35,913 nucleotides of DNA from Chloroflexota bacterium (GCA_016875535.1 VGPF01000026.1:1-35913), one strand, 5' to 3'; shown: positions 22,119 through 35,664, counted from the stretch's first letter. Notes: generated from the sequence alone by a model not told the origin. Translations and numbers: made by a program.

Positions 22119-22805
22119 ATGCTCCTTCCACCGCTGATTCCCGGCCTCTTCCTTGAACGTCCCAACCGCTTCATCGCCATCGTTGATGCGCAGGGCGAGC
22201 GATTGCGCGTCCACGTGGCCGATACTGGGCGCATGCGCGAGCTGCTGGTGCCGGGGCGCACCGTCTATATCGCCGGCAAGGCGGGAGGGATGCGCAAGAC
22301 GGCCTACGACCTCCAGCTTGTCCGCATGCCCCAAAGCCTCGTCTCCTGCGATTCGCGGCTCCCCCGCGCCCTCTTCGCTGAGGCCCTTGCCGCAGGGCGG
22401 TTGCCTCCCTTCGCCGCCTACCGCACCCTCCGGCCGGAGGTCGCCTACGGCCACAGCCGCCTGGACGCCATGCTCACCGGGCCGAGCGGGCGCTGCTACG
22501 TGGAGCTGAAATCGGCCACCCTTGTGGTGAGGGGCAAAGCCATCTTTCCGGACGCCCCCACAGAGCGCGGGCGGCGTCATGTGGAGACGCTTATCCAGGC
22601 CAAGCGCGAGGGGCACCAGGCCGCCGCCGTCTTCATCGTCCAGCGCTCGGACGCGACAAGCTTCGGCCCCAACGATGCCACCGACCCGGACTTTGGGCGC
22701 CTCCTTCGCAAAGCCCACAGAGCCGGGGTTCAGGTCCACGCCTTCGCCTGCGCCGTGACCATCAAGGAGATGAGGCTGGCAAAGAGTCTCCCGGTCCGCC
22801 TCTGA
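22119..22805 (+). CDS. sfsA: SfsA family protein
   Basis: This 228-aa protein matches sugar fermentation stimulation protein A: LIPGLFLERPNRFIAIVD at the start (OB-like fold), HVADTGRMRELLVPG, YVELKSATLV (nuclease-like core with E and K) and FPDAPTERGRRHVETL. It is thought to bind or cleave nucleic acids; the role in sugar use in E. coli is by overexpression. The frame is open to an earlier ATG (22074), but the family starts at the ATG at 22119. A TACGCT box ends about 6 bp before that ATG. It is the last gene before the rpoB leader, and is not cotranscribed by any visible design with rpoB. Confidence 0.93.
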   Translation: MLLPPLIPGLFLERPNRFIAIVDAQGERLRVHVADTGRMRELLVPGRTVYIAGKAGGMRKTAYDLQLVRMPQSLVSCDSRLPRALFAEALAAGRLPPFAAYRTLRPEVAYGHSRLDAMLTGPSGRCYVELKSATLVVRGKAIFPDAPTERGRRHVETLIQAKREGHQAAAVFIVQRSDATSFGPNDATDPDFGRLLRKAHRAGVQVHAFACAVTIKEMRLAKSLPVRL

Positions 22806-22915
22806 CCCTGCAAGACGACTTTACAGAACACGTTTCCCTTCTGTTGGCGCCTCTCTTTCCGGCAACCCTGCTCCTTGCTCCCTGGACCTCTTGTTCCTTC
22901 TTCCTGTTGGCCTGG

Positions 22916-22944
22916 TTGACTTTCCTGGCCGCTGCCCATAGAAT
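22916..22944 (+). promoter_or_regulatory. rpoBC promoter
   Basis: TTGACT (22916-22921), a 17-bp spacer and TAGAAT (22939-22944) form a near-consensus sigma70-type promoter, the best on the plus strand in this window. The start would be near 22951, giving a ~135-nt leader before the rpoB ATG at 23086. The leader contains the terminator hairpin at 23024-23044. Confidence 0.75.
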
Positions 22945-23023
22945 AGACGTTGCCCTTTTCCGCCCTACCGAAAGCACATGCCTTTCGTTATCTCTGAAAC
23001 AGTTCGCCTCCGTGCCGCCTTTT

Positions 23024-23044
23024 CGCCCGCGACGGGCGTTTTTT
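23024..23044 (+). terminator. intrinsic terminator in the rpoBC leader (attenuator candidate)
   Basis: CGCCCG, loop CGA and CGGGCG, followed by TTTTTT, form a short but typical Rho-independent terminator. It is downstream of the rpoBC promoter and 42 bp before the rpoB start, so it may attenuate RNA polymerase synthesis. Another small hairpin (CGAAAG with CTTTCG, about 22969-22987) precedes it. It cannot be a terminator of sfsA alone, as the promoter lies between. Confidence 0.65.
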
Positions 23045-23085
23045 GCTTTCTCAAGCAGTCGTAGTTTCCTAAGGAGCGTATTGCC

Positions 23086-26907
<3,822 letters not shown>

Positions 26908-26925
26908 CGAAAGGGGACATGAGCC

Positions 26926-29900
26926 ATGCCGGAAACGAACGACTTCAATGCGATTCGCATCTCCCTGGCCTCCCCGGAGCAGATCCGGAACTGGTCCTAC
27001 GGCGAGGTCACCAAGCCTGAGACCATCAACTACCGCACGCTGAAGCCCGAGAAAGACGGGCTCTTCTGCGAGCGCATCTTCGGTCCCACCAAGGACTTCG
27101 AATGCTACTGCGGCAAGTACAAGCGCGTTCGCTATAAGGGCATCATCTGCGACCGTTGCGGCGTGGAAGTGGCCCGTTCCAAGGTCCGGCGCGAGCGCAT
27201 GGGCCACATCGAGCTGGCCGCCCCCGTGAGCCATATCTGGTTCGCCAAAGGCACGCCTACCCGGATCGGCCTCCTCCTGGACCTTTCGCCCAGGAGCCTT
27301 GAGCGCGTCCTCTACTTCGCCCAATATGTGGTCACGGCTGTGGACGAAGAGAAGCGCAAGAAGATCCTGGAGGGTCTGGAAGAAGAGCTGAAGGGCAAGA
27401 ACCAGGACACCGGCAAGGACGTCCAGGACAAGATCGCAGAGACGGCTAAGGCCAACCAGAAGACCCTGGCCGAGCTGGAAGAGAAGCGCAAGGCCATCGA
27501 GAAGGAAGTGGACGCCGAGTTGAAGGCCGCCGAGAAGGAGATGGAGAAGACGGCCGGCGAAGTGAAGAAAGAGCTCCAAGCCACCATGGGCGAAAAGCCC
27601 GAGGCGGCCATCGAGTTCTACGGCAAGATGATCGCCGGCAAGTCCTCCAAAGTGGACGCCGATAACCTGGAAGTCCTGGCCAACCGCAAAGAGGCCAAGC
27701 TCGCCGAGCTCCGCAAGGAGTACGCGGGCATCAAGGAAGAGCGGACGGAGGATGTGGAGGCGCTCATCGAGGCCCACAAGGACAGCGCCACCCGCGAGTC
27801 CAACAAGATGCGCCGCGAGCTGGATGAGAAGCGCCGCCTGGCGGAAGACGAGCGTCAAGCCGCCCTGGGCGAGGTGGAAGAGATCCGCCCCCGCATGCTC
27901 CTCCCGGAGAACCGCTTCCGCGAGCTTCGCGATAAGTACGGCGACTTCTTCAAGGCCGCCATGGGCGCAGAGGCCGTCTTGGATCTCCTCACCGGGCTCG
28001 ACCTGGAGAAGCTCAAGGAGTCCCTGGGCGGAGAGATCCACTCCACCTCAGGCCAGCGCCGCAAGAAGGCCACCAAGATGCTCCGCGTGGTGGAGTCCTT
28101 CCGCAAGAGCGGCAACGACCCCGCCTGGATGGTCCTCCGCGTCCTCCCCGTCCTCCCGCCCGATCTGCGCCCCATGGTGCAGCTGGACGGCGGACGCTTC
28201 GCCACCAGCGACCTGAACGACCTCTACCGCCGCACCATCAACCGCAACAACCGCCTCCGCCGCCTGCTGGAGCTCGGCGCGCCGGAGATCATCATCCGCA
28301 ATGAGAAGCGCATGCTCCAAGAGGCCGTGGACGCCCTCATAGACAACGGCCGCCGCGGCCGCGCCATCGAAGGCAGCCACAACCACCGCCTCAAGTCCCT
28401 CTCCGATATGCTCCGCGGCAAGCAGGGCCGCTTCCGCCAGAACCTCCTGGGCAAGCGCGTGGATTACAGCGGCCGCTCCGTCATCGTCGTCGGCCCCGAT
28501 CTCGCCCTCAACCAGTGCGGCCTTCCCAAGAAGATGGCCCTGGAGCTCTTCAAGCCCCTGGTGATGCACCGCCTGGTGGCCCTCGGCCTGGCCCACAATA
28601 TCAAGAGCGCCAAGCGCATGGTGGAGCGCGTCCGGCCGGAGGTCTGGGACGTCCTGGAAGACGTCATCAAGAACCGCCCGGTGCTCCTGAACCGCGCTCC
28701 CACCCTGCACCGCCTGGGCATCCAGGCCTTCCAGCCCGTCCTGGTGGAAGGCAGCGCCATCCAGATCCATCCCCTGGTCTGCGCCGCCTTCAACGCCGAC
28801 TTCGATGGCGACCAGATGGCCGTTCACGTCCCGCTCTCCCGCGCCGCCGTCATGGAGGCTAAGAAGCTGATGATGAGCACCAACAACATGCTCTCCCCCA
28901 GCTCCGGCGAGCCCGTGGTGGCCCCCACGCTGGACATGGTCCTGGGCTGCTTCTACCTCACCACCGTCCGCAAGGGCGCCAAGGGCGAAGGGCGCAAGTT
29001 CGCCGCCCCGGCCGATGCCCGCCTCATGTACGACCTGGGGGATATTGACCTCCAGGCGGAGATTCAGGTCCGGGGCCTCCAGGGCATCGAAGGCTACCTC
29101 AAGACCAGCGTCGGCCGCGTCATCTTCAACCAGACCATCCCGGCGGAAGCTAACCTGCCCTACCTCAACAAGGTCATGGACAAGCGCGAGCTCAAGGAGA
29201 CCGTGGGCCTCTGCTACCAGGCCCTGGGCAATGCCAGCACCGCTGCCATGCTGGATGCCGTCAAGAAGCTCGGCTTCCGCTTCGCCACCCAGTCCGGCGC
29301 CACCATCGCCATCAACGACATCATCGTTCCCGATGTGAAAAAGAAGATCCTGGACGATGCGGATAAGGAAATCCTGGCCCTGGACAAGCAGTTCCAGCGC
29401 GGCCTGATCACCCAGGAAGAGCGCTACCGCGAAGCCGTGAAGATCTGGACCCGCGCCTCCGAGGACATGGAGAAGATCATCAAGGAGCGCATGCCCACCT
29501 ACGGCTCCATCTACATGATGGCCACCTCCGGCGCCAAGGGCAACATCGCCCAGGTGAAGCAGATGGCCGGCATGCGCGGCCTCATGACCGACCCCCGAGG
29601 CCGCATCATCGAGCTGCCCATCAAGGCCAGCTTCCGCGAGGGCCTCTCCGTCCTCGAATACTTCATCTCCACCCACGGCGCGCGCAAGGGGTTGGCCGAT
29701 ACGGCTCTCCGCACCGCCGATTCCGGCTACCTCACCCGCCGCTTGATTGACGTCGCCCAAGACGTCATCGTCCTCGCCGGCGATTGCAGCACCATGGAGG
29801 GCGTCTGGATCACGGACCGCCCGGATAAGCCCCTCATGGGCAAGTTCGAAGATCGCATCGTCGGCCGCATGGCCGCCTCTGCCATCGCCAATCCCGTGAC

Positions 29901-31434
29901 GGGCGAAGTGATGGTGGAGCGCAACCAAGAGATCACGGAGGCCGTTGCCAAGACCCTCGGCGCGGCCCTCAAGGAGTATCGCGCCAAGCAGCTCAAGGCC
30001 GCCAGGGTTCCGGAAGCGGAACTGGGCATCGCCGCCAGCTGGGTCGACTCCGTCAAGTACCTGGTGGACAAGAAGAACATGTCTGAAGAGGAAGCCAATA
30101 ACGTCGTCGGCGTGGAGCATGCCCGCGTCTACGTCCGCTCGCCCCTCACCTGCGGCGCCAAGCGCGGCGTCTGCCAGCACTGCTACGGCCGCAGCCTTGC
30201 CCGAGGCCGCCTGGTGCAAGAGGGCGAGGCCGTCGGCATCATCGCCGCCCAGAGCATCGGCGAGCCCGGCACCCAGCTCACCATGCGCACCTTCCACACC
30301 GGCGGCGTGGCCGGCGTGGACATCACCAGCGGTCTCCCCCGCGTGGAAGAGCTCTTCGAGGCCCGCTCCCCCAAGGGTCAGGCCATCGTGGCCGAGATTG
30401 ACGGGCGCGTGGAGGTCCAGGAGTCCGATGAGGGCCGCCGCATCTCCATCGTCCACACGGAGACCTACACGGACGAGTACGATATCCCCGCAGGCTTCAA
30501 GGCCGCCGTCACGGACGGCACCATGGTGGAGGTCGGCACCGTCCTTGCCGATAAGGGCAAGAAATCGGACGACCAGATCACCGCGCGCATCGCAGGCAAG
30601 GCCTCGGTCAAGGGCAAGAAGGTCTCCATCTCCTATGAGGAGAACGACGAGCGCCACTACGCCCTGCCCGCCGCCGCCCGTCTCATCGTGAAACCCGGCC
30701 AGAATGTCCGCGCCGGCGACCGCATCACGGAAGGCCCCGTCAACCCGCAAGACATCCTCCGCATCCTGGGCCGCGACCAGGTCCAGGAGTACATGGTGGA
30801 AGAGGTGCAGAAGGTCTACCGCGCCCAGGGCGTGACGATCAACGACAAGCACATCGAGATCATCGTCCGCCAGATGCTGCGCAAGGTCCGCGTGGACACC
30901 CCCGGCGATACGGAGCTTCTGCCCGGCCAGCTCCTGGACCGCTTCGCCTTCGAGGAGGTCAACGCCAAGATCGTCTCCGAAGGCGGCGAGCCTGCCACGG
31001 CCCAGCCCGTCCTTCTGGGCGTCACCAAGGCCTCCCTCAACACGGAGAGCTTCCTGGCCGCCGCCTCCTTCCAAGAGACCACCCGCATCCTAACCGAGGC
31101 CGCCGTCAGCGGCGCGGTTGACCACCTCCTTGGCCCCAAGGAGAACGTTATCATCGGCCGCCTCATCCCGGCACGTTCCCAGGAAGTCCAGGCCGAGCTG
31201 GCCAAGCCCAGCCCCGCCCTCTCCATGCTGGAAGGCAACCTCCAGCCCATCGGCGAAGGCCTGGATATGAGCCTGGGCAAGCTGGCTGAAGAGGCCGCCG
31301 GCGCAGGCGACGACGACCTGGACGACATTGATGACGACGAGGATGATGACGACGACCTGACGGACGAGGCGGATGGGCGGGTCTTTGACCCTGCCGAGGA
31401 GAAGAAGGACCGCATCTTCGATCCCGGCGAATAA
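26926..31434 (+). CDS. rpoC: DNA-directed RNA polymerase subunit beta prime
   Basis: This 1502-aa catalytic subunit has zinc ligands C60, C62, C75 and C78 in the N-terminal zipper, the Mg2+-binding NADFDGDQ (D625, D627, D629), the bridge helix around [20 protein letters not shown], the second zinc site (GDCSTMEG plus [11 protein letters not shown]) and the trigger loop [16 protein letters not shown]. Residues ~140-335 are a ~195-residue charged coiled-coil insertion between VLYFAQYVV and [11 protein letters not shown], where E. coli has about 30 residues. The last ~45 residues are an acidic tail with two RxFDPxE repeats. It is the second gene of the rpoBC operon, closed by a strong terminator at 31448. 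Confidence 0.99.
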   Translation: MPETNDFNAIRISLASPEQIRNWSYGEVTKPETINYRTLKPEKDGLFCERIFGPTKDFECYCGKYKRVRYKGIICDRCGVEVARSKVRRERMGHIELAAPVSHIWFAKGTPTRIGLLLDLSPRSLERVLYFAQYVVTAVDEEKRKKILEGLEEELKGKNQDTGKDVQDKIAETAKANQKTLAELEEKRKAIEKEVDAELKAAEKEMEKTAGEVKKELQATMGEKPEAAIEFYGKMIAGKSSKVDADNLEVLANRKEAKLAELRKEYAGIKEERTEDVEALIEAHKDSATRESNKMRRELDEKRRLAEDERQAALGEVEEIRPRMLLPENRFRELRDKYGDFFKAAMGAEAVLDLLTGLDLEKLKESLGGEIHSTSGQRRKKATKMLRVVESFRKSGNDPAWMVLRVLPVLPPDLRPMVQLDGGRFATSDLNDLYRRTINRNNRLRRLLELGAPEIIIRNEKRMLQEAVDALIDNGRRGRAIEGSHNHRLKSLSDMLRGKQGRFRQNLLGKRVDYSGRSVIVVGPDLALNQCGLPKKMALELFKPLVMHRLVALGLAHNIKSAKRMVERVRPEVWDVLEDVIKNRPVLLNRAPTLHRLGIQAFQPVLVEGSAIQIHPLVCAAFNADFDGDQMAVHVPLSRAAVMEAKKLMMSTNNMLSPSSGEPVVAPTLDMVLGCFYLTTVRKGAKGEGRKFAAPADARLMYDLGDIDLQAEIQVRGLQGIEGYLKTSVGRVIFNQTIPAEANLPYLNKVMDKRELKETVGLCYQALGNASTAAMLDAVKKLGFRFATQSGATIAINDIIVPDVKKKILDDADKEILALDKQFQRGLITQEERYREAVKIWTRASEDMEKIIKERMPTYGSIYMMATSGAKGNIAQVKQMAGMRGLMTDPRGRIIELPIKASFREGLSVLEYFISTHGARKGLADTALRTADSGYLTRRLIDVAQDVIVLAGDCSTMEGVWITDRPDKPLMGKFEDRIVGRMAASAIANPVTGEVMVERNQEITEAVAKTLGAALKEYRAKQLKAARVPEAELGIAASWVDSVKYLVDKKNMSEEEANNVVGVEHARVYVRSPLTCGAKRGVCQHCYGRSLARGRLVQEGEAVGIIAAQSIGEPGTQLTMRTFHTGGVAGVDITSGLPRVEELFEARSPKGQAIVAEIDGRVEVQESDEGRRISIVHTETYTDEYDIPAGFKAAVTDGTMVEVGTVLADKGKKSDDQITARIAGKASVKGKKVSISYEENDERHYALPAAARLIVKPGQNVRAGDRITEGPVNPQDILRILGRDQVQEYMVEEVQKVYRAQGVTINDKHIEIIVRQMLRKVRVDTPGDTELLPGQLLDRFAFEEVNAKIVSEGGEPATAQPVLLGVTKASLNTESFLAAASFQETTRILTEAAVSGAVDHLLGPKENVIIGRLIPARSQEVQAELAKPSPALSMLEGNLQPIGEGLDMSLGKLAEEAAGAGDDDLDDIDDDEDDDDDLTDEADGRVFDPAEEKKDRIFDPGE

Positions 31435-31447
31435 TCGCAGAAGGCAC

Positions 31448-31483
31448 GGGCGGCCCCGGACCTCCGGGGCCGCCCTTTCTTTC
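31448..31483 (+). terminator. rpoBC terminator
   Basis: GGGCGGCCCCGG, loop ACCT and CCGGGGCCGCCC form a perfect 12-bp stem, followed by TTTCTTTC, 14 bp after the rpoC stop. The prfB ATG is only 5 bp after this T-rich stretch (31488), so prfB translation initiation overlaps its 3' edge; read-through or a promoter within rpoC must supply prfB mRNA. Confidence 0.85.
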
Positions 31484-31487
31484 CCCT

Positions 31488-32583
31488 ATGAACGAACTGA
31501 AAGAGCAGATACGCCAGCTTCGCGAACGCATCCACGGCCACGTGGTGCGGCTTTGACCTGGCCGCCAAAGAGAAAGAGCTCCAGGAGCTAGAAAGTCGCT
31601 CCGCGGCCCCCGATTTCTGGTCCTCCCCTGAGCAGGCGCGCCTCCAGATGCGCCGCCTCGCCGACCTCCGGGAGACGGTCTCCACCTGGCGCAAGGTGGA
31701 GAAGGACTCCGCCTCCTTCGATGAGATGCTGGAGCTTGCCGAGGGCGATAAGTCCTTCCAGGTTAACCTGGAGCAGGAGGTCGCCCGCTTCGCTGATGCC
31801 CTCAACAAGCTGGAGGTCGAAGTCGCCTTCCAGGGGCCCTTCGATAACCGCAGCGCCATCGTCTCCTTCCACGCGGGCGCAGGCGGCACCGAGTCCCAGG
31901 ACTGGGCTGAGATGCTGATGCGCATGATCCTCCGCTGGGCAGAGCGCCGCGGCTTCCAGACCACCATCCTGGACCTCAACGCCGGTGAAGAGGCCGGCAT
32001 CAAGAGCGCCCAGATCGAAGTCAAGGGCAAGTACGCCTACGGCTACCTGAAATCGGAAAAGGGGACCCACCGCCTGGTGCGTCTCTCCCCTTTCGATGCC
32101 GACCACGCGCGGCATACCTCCTTCGCCCTGGTGGAGGTGATGCCGGAGGCGGAGGGCGATGTGGACGTGAAGGTGAACCCCAACGACCTCCGCATAGATA
32201 TCTTCCACTCAGGCGGCAAGGGCGGGCAGAACGTCCAGAAGGTCGCCACGGCGGTGCGCATCGTCCATATCCCGACGGGCACCACCGTCAGCGTTCAGAA
32301 CGAGCGCTCCCAGCGCCAGAACAAGGAGGCGGCCATGACCATCCTCATGTCCCGCCTCATGCAGCTGGAGCTCGCCAAGCGCGCCGAGGAGCAGGCCCAG
32401 ATCAAGGGAGAGTACGTTCCCGCTGAGTTCGGCAACCGCATCCGCAGCTACGTCCTCCACCCCTATAAGCAGGTGAAGGACCACCGGACCGACTACGAGA
32501 CCTCCAACGCCGAAGCCGTCCTGGACGGCGACCTGGACGGCTTCATGACGGCCTACCTCCGCTCCCGCATCGGCGCGTCATAG
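31488..32583 (+). CDS. prfB: peptide chain release factor 2, programmed +1 frameshift
   Basis: The gene is read as 31488-31553 joined to 31555-32583, giving 364 aa, the usual length of RF2. Frame 1 runs MNELKEQIRQLRER to codon 22 (CTT) and then an in-frame TGA (31554-31556). Slipping +1 at CTT-TGA-C continues as DLAAKEKELQELE. This is the classical RF2 autoregulatory site, and GTGGTG three bases before CTT acts as the internal Shine-Dalgarno-like element (a weaker match than AGGGGG). The downstream part has the SPF tripeptide (RLSPFDADH) that reads UGA/UAA and GGQ in SGGKGGQN for peptide release. An ATG at 31648 opens the second frame but is not the natural start. The gene begins directly after the rpoC terminator. 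Confidence 0.95.
31541..31557 (+). promoter_or_regulatory. RF2 recoding site (CTTTGAC)
   Basis: The heptad CTTTGAC with the slippery CTT (31551-31553) and stop TGA (31554-31556) is preceded by GTGGTG (31542-31547) at the three-base spacing typical of the prfB shift stimulator. Low RF2 slows termination at UGA and favours the +1 shift. Confidence 0.9.
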
Positions 32584-32602
32584 GCCCTTTGTGCGTGCCT
32601 TT

Positions 32603-32715
32603 TCTCCTGGTGTGCTGGCCTCAGGCCGCACCGGGGTGGGTGGCCTGGATTGCTCTTTGCGGGTGGCATTCGCCCTTGAGCCTTCGGGCTTGGCTGAGCC
32701 GCGCCCCTACCTGGA
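32603..32715. repeat. direct repeat copy 1 (~113 nt)
   Basis: It starts TCTCCTGGT and ends CCTACCTGGA. It contains GGCCTCAGGCC, CACCGGGGTGGGTGG, a central TGGATTGCTCTTTG and a hairpin-rich end GAGCCTTCGGGCTTGGCTGAGCC. It is about 90% identical to copy 2 and 140 bp away from it, start to start. Nested palindromes suggest a REP/MITE-like family rather than coding DNA. Confidence 0.8.
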
Positions 32716-32742
32716 ATGACGTTACCCTAGGCAACAGCCGAT

Positions 32743-32859
32743 TCTCCTGGTAGGGGGTCGGCCTCAGGCCGCACCGGGGTGGGTGGCACTGGATTGCTCT
32801 TTGTGGGTGGCATTCGCCCTTGAGCCTTCGGGCTTGGCTGAGCCGCGCCCTACCTGGAT
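32743..32859. repeat. direct repeat copy 2 (~117 nt)
   Basis: This copy has the same order of sub-elements as 32603-32715, with a few substitutions and small insertions (for instance AGGGGGTC before GGCCTCAGGCC, and one C fewer in GCGCCCTACC). The GGCTGAGCC-CCCTAC end also resembles the palindrome at 779-802. Confidence 0.8.
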
Positions 32860-32863
32860 ATGT

Positions 32864-32904
32864 GTCTGAAAAAATTCAGGGCCACCGCATGCGGTGGCCC
32901 TGAA
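32864..32904 (-). terminator. intrinsic terminator of the inositol synthase gene
   Basis: 32875-32904 is a perfect 30-nt palindrome (arms TTCAGGGCCACCGCA and its complement). On the minus strand it is followed by TTTTTT (32874-32869, after the palindrome's own AA), a strong Rho-independent terminator 30 bp after the stop of the gene ending at 32934. On the plus strand no T-run follows. Confidence 0.9.
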
Positions 32905-32933
32905 GAAACCGTCTCTGTCGGATGCCTTCGCCG

Positions 32934-34223
<1,290 letters not shown>

Positions 34224-34251
34224 GGGGGTGCTCTCGCCGGACAACCTACAC

Positions 34252-34281
34252 ATCATACCTAGCCGAGCATGCATCTGTCAA
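34252..34281 (-). promoter_or_regulatory. inositol synthase promoter
   Basis: On the minus strand, TTGACA (34281-34276), an 18-bp spacer and TATGAT (34257-34252) give a start near 34245 and a ~22-nt leader to the ATG at 34223. This is the only perfect TTGACA plus good -10 pair I found for a protein gene here. The ATGCTTGC box at 34281-34288 abuts the -35. Confidence 0.75.
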
Positions 34282-34322
34282 TGCTTGCCAAGATGAGCAA
34301 GCATATCGGCGAGGATGCTTGC
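34281..34322. promoter_or_regulatory. three ATGCTTGC boxes upstream of the inositol synthase promoter
   Basis: ATGCTTGC at 34281-34288 and its inverted copy GCAAGCAT at 34297-34304 form a dyad with an 8-bp centre. A third direct copy is at 34315-34322. They overlap or directly precede the -35 hexamer. This is typical of operator arrays; the regulator is unknown. Further copies at 34876-34883 and 35645-35652 are single. Confidence 0.6.
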
Positions 34323-34374
34323 TGAAAGGCGGGTTCAGGGAGCAGGGAGCGGGGTTCTGGGAGGGAGATTCCCT

Positions 34375-34806
34375 GTGGGGCTGCCAGGTGCGCGGACGGT
34401 CCGTTCGGGTGTCTGCGGCACGCTTCTCTAAGCGCGCCGCGCGCCAGCCCGGAGGCTGGACGGCCCACGGATGCGCCGGCGACAGGTGTCAGCCGCGACA
34501 GCCCGCGTGTGGGCCTACGACGGGTGGCCGATTACACGGCCCGCACATCTTTTCCTTTCGAGGGGAGAAGAGGCGTCGTCCACGGGCCGTTGCCCTGGAG
34601 ATGTGCAGATGGAGCGGTTCGTAGAGACTTATGCAGATCTCACCGGACCTCCGCCATGCGCACCGGCTATTCACTTTTCCGCGGCCCGCATCGAGACCGG
34701 CAGTAACGGCCCGCCAGGTTTTATCCCTGACGCGTTCAGGGTGTTTGTCCCGGCGGCCCGTGGACCGTCCGCGCCTTTTCGCAGGCCGAGGGGAGAGCGA
34801 ACTCAC
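34375..34806 (-). ncRNA. candidate large structured RNA, unclassified
   Basis: No protein gene fits this GC-rich stretch, yet it has many complementary segments. 34390-34402 pairs perfectly with 34762-34774 (13 bp) across 370 nt. 34578-34589 pairs with 34754-34765 (12 bp). Local hairpins include 34415-34440 (11 bp; G-U wobble only on the minus strand), 34444-34459 with a C(UCCG)G tetraloop on the minus strand, 34725-34741, and a UUCG-capped hairpin at about 34795-34804. A promoter (TTGACA-N17-TGTAGA) would start minus-strand RNA near 34806. I found no RNase P, tmRNA, SRP or 6S signature. The 3' end is not clear. Confidence 0.5.
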
Positions 34807-34809
34807 CCC

Positions 34810-34838
34810 TCTACAATCAAGTATGCGAGTAATGTCAA
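34810..34838 (-). promoter_or_regulatory. promoter of the candidate structured RNA
   Basis: On the minus strand, TTGACA (34838-34833), a 17-bp spacer and TGTAGA (34815-34810). The -35 is perfect; the -10 matches 3 of 6 consensus positions. Predicted start near 34804-34806, at the GGUGAG of the first hairpin. Confidence 0.5.
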
Positions 34839-34902
34839 GTAGTGTCTAGGATGGGTGAAGGAGCAAGGAGGGGGAATGCTTGCGCGGCTAGGCAGAGGCG
34901 GA

Positions 34903-35646
34903 TTACTTTTTCCGGGCACGCGCCTTAATGGAGGCGAGGTCCTCTTGGAGGCTCGTGCGGTCGTACCGGCTTGGTATCTTCCGTCGCCTGAGGTGCTCCA
35001 TCATCGCTCTGACGGAAAGACCGGCTAGCTCCGCAGCCCTTTCAAGGCTCACTTCAGAGGTTCGGTAGAGTTCTTCGGCATGCTTTGTGCGGACACGACG
35101 GTACTCATGCTCCAGAATGCTCATGAGAAGGTCGCTCTCCCATCTGCCTGAGACAAGGGCCGACTCCCGTTCAACGCCTTCGCGGACGAAGCCGCATTTC
35201 TCGAAGGACTTGATGGCGCGGAGGTTGTACGAGAGGGTTCTAAGGTCAACGCGGTGGAGGTTCAAGCCTTTGAAGGCGTGTTGGAGCACCAATCGGACGG
35301 CCTCCGTTCCGAAGCCACGACCCCAGTAGTTGGGGTTGAAGATGCCGATGGCCAACCGGGCCCGTCGGTTCGGAGCATCCAGGCTGTGCAGCCTGACGTG
35401 GCCGATGCACCGGCTGTCCGCCTCGATCATCCATGAGAGGGAGTCTCTTCTGGTGGCAGCATACCATCGGTTAACCTCCTGCTTGAACGGCGGGAGGTCG
35501 TCTGGGTTGTTGCCGTACAGACGAACAAGCTCGGGGTTCCGGCCGCAGGCAAGCCAGTCTGTCTTATCGCTTGGGCGAGGCGGCCTGAGGAGAACATTGA
35601 GAACCCTAAGGGTGGGACGCTTTCTGATTCGGGGGAGCGCTGACAT
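34903..35646 (-). CDS. GNAT acetyltransferase (RimJ/RimL type) with a UPF0175-like C-terminal domain
   Basis: This 247-aa protein has a GNAT domain in residues ~15-180: ESA and beta strands (LLRPPRPSDKTDW, IGHVRLHSLD), the acetyl-CoA pyrophosphate loop YWGRGFGTEAV (107-117) and NLRAIKSFEKCGFVREGVER near the end. Residues ~186-242 are extra and read like a UPF0175 domain: ELYRTSEVSLERAAELAGL, then a helix and IPSRYDRTSLQEDLASI. UPF0175 proteins are small putative antitoxins/regulators usually stand-alone next to PIN-type genes. The fusion is unusual. The ATG at 35646 has no ribosome-binding site and overlaps an ATGCTTGC box. It follows the methyltransferase gene by 18 bp, so it is likely cotranscribed. 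Confidence 0.85.
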   Translation of the reverse strand: MSALPRIRKRPTLRVLNVLLRPPRPSDKTDWLACGRNPELVRLYGNNPDDLPPFKQEVNRWYAATRRDSLSWMIEADSRCIGHVRLHSLDAPNRRARLAIGIFNPNYWGRGFGTEAVRLVLQHAFKGLNLHRVDLRTLSYNLRAIKSFEKCGFVREGVERESALVSGRWESDLLMSILEHEYRRVRTKHAEELYRTSEVSLERAAELAGLSVRAMMEHLRRRKIPSRYDRTSLQEDLASIKARARKK

Positions 35647-35664
35647 GCTTGCAGTTCGGATAGG

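Larger units (their letters stand above)
32584..32933. other. 350-bp gene-free region with two direct repeats and a terminator
   Basis: Between the prfB stop and the inositol synthase stop there is no credible gene. It holds two ~115-nt direct repeats (32603-32715 and 32743-32859), a 27-bp spacer between them (with TGACGTTACCCTAGG) and the terminator at 32864-32904. The only frames through it on the minus strand read as extensions or antisense of ips and repeats. Confidence 0.7.

Noticed and set aside
31488-31556. prfB as a pseudogene or sequencing error because of an in-frame TGA
   Set aside because: CTTTGAC with an upstream SD-like element at codon ~25 is the conserved programmed +1 frameshift of RF2.
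32603-32859. CRISPR array
   Set aside because: Only two long (~115 nt) repeats with nested palindromes and no regular spacers or cas genes.
34275-34327. Extending the inositol synthase to the ATG at 34274 (MHARLGMM...)
   Set aside because: The promoter -10 (34257-34252) and expected start lie downstream of this codon. The ATG at 34223 fits the transcript.
34375-34806. RNase P RNA, tmRNA, SRP or 6S RNA in the gene-free region
   Set aside because: No GAGGAAAGUCC or ACAGAA-type RNase P core, no tRNA-like TPsiC end with CCA, no GGAAGGAAGCAGCC SRP core on either strand.
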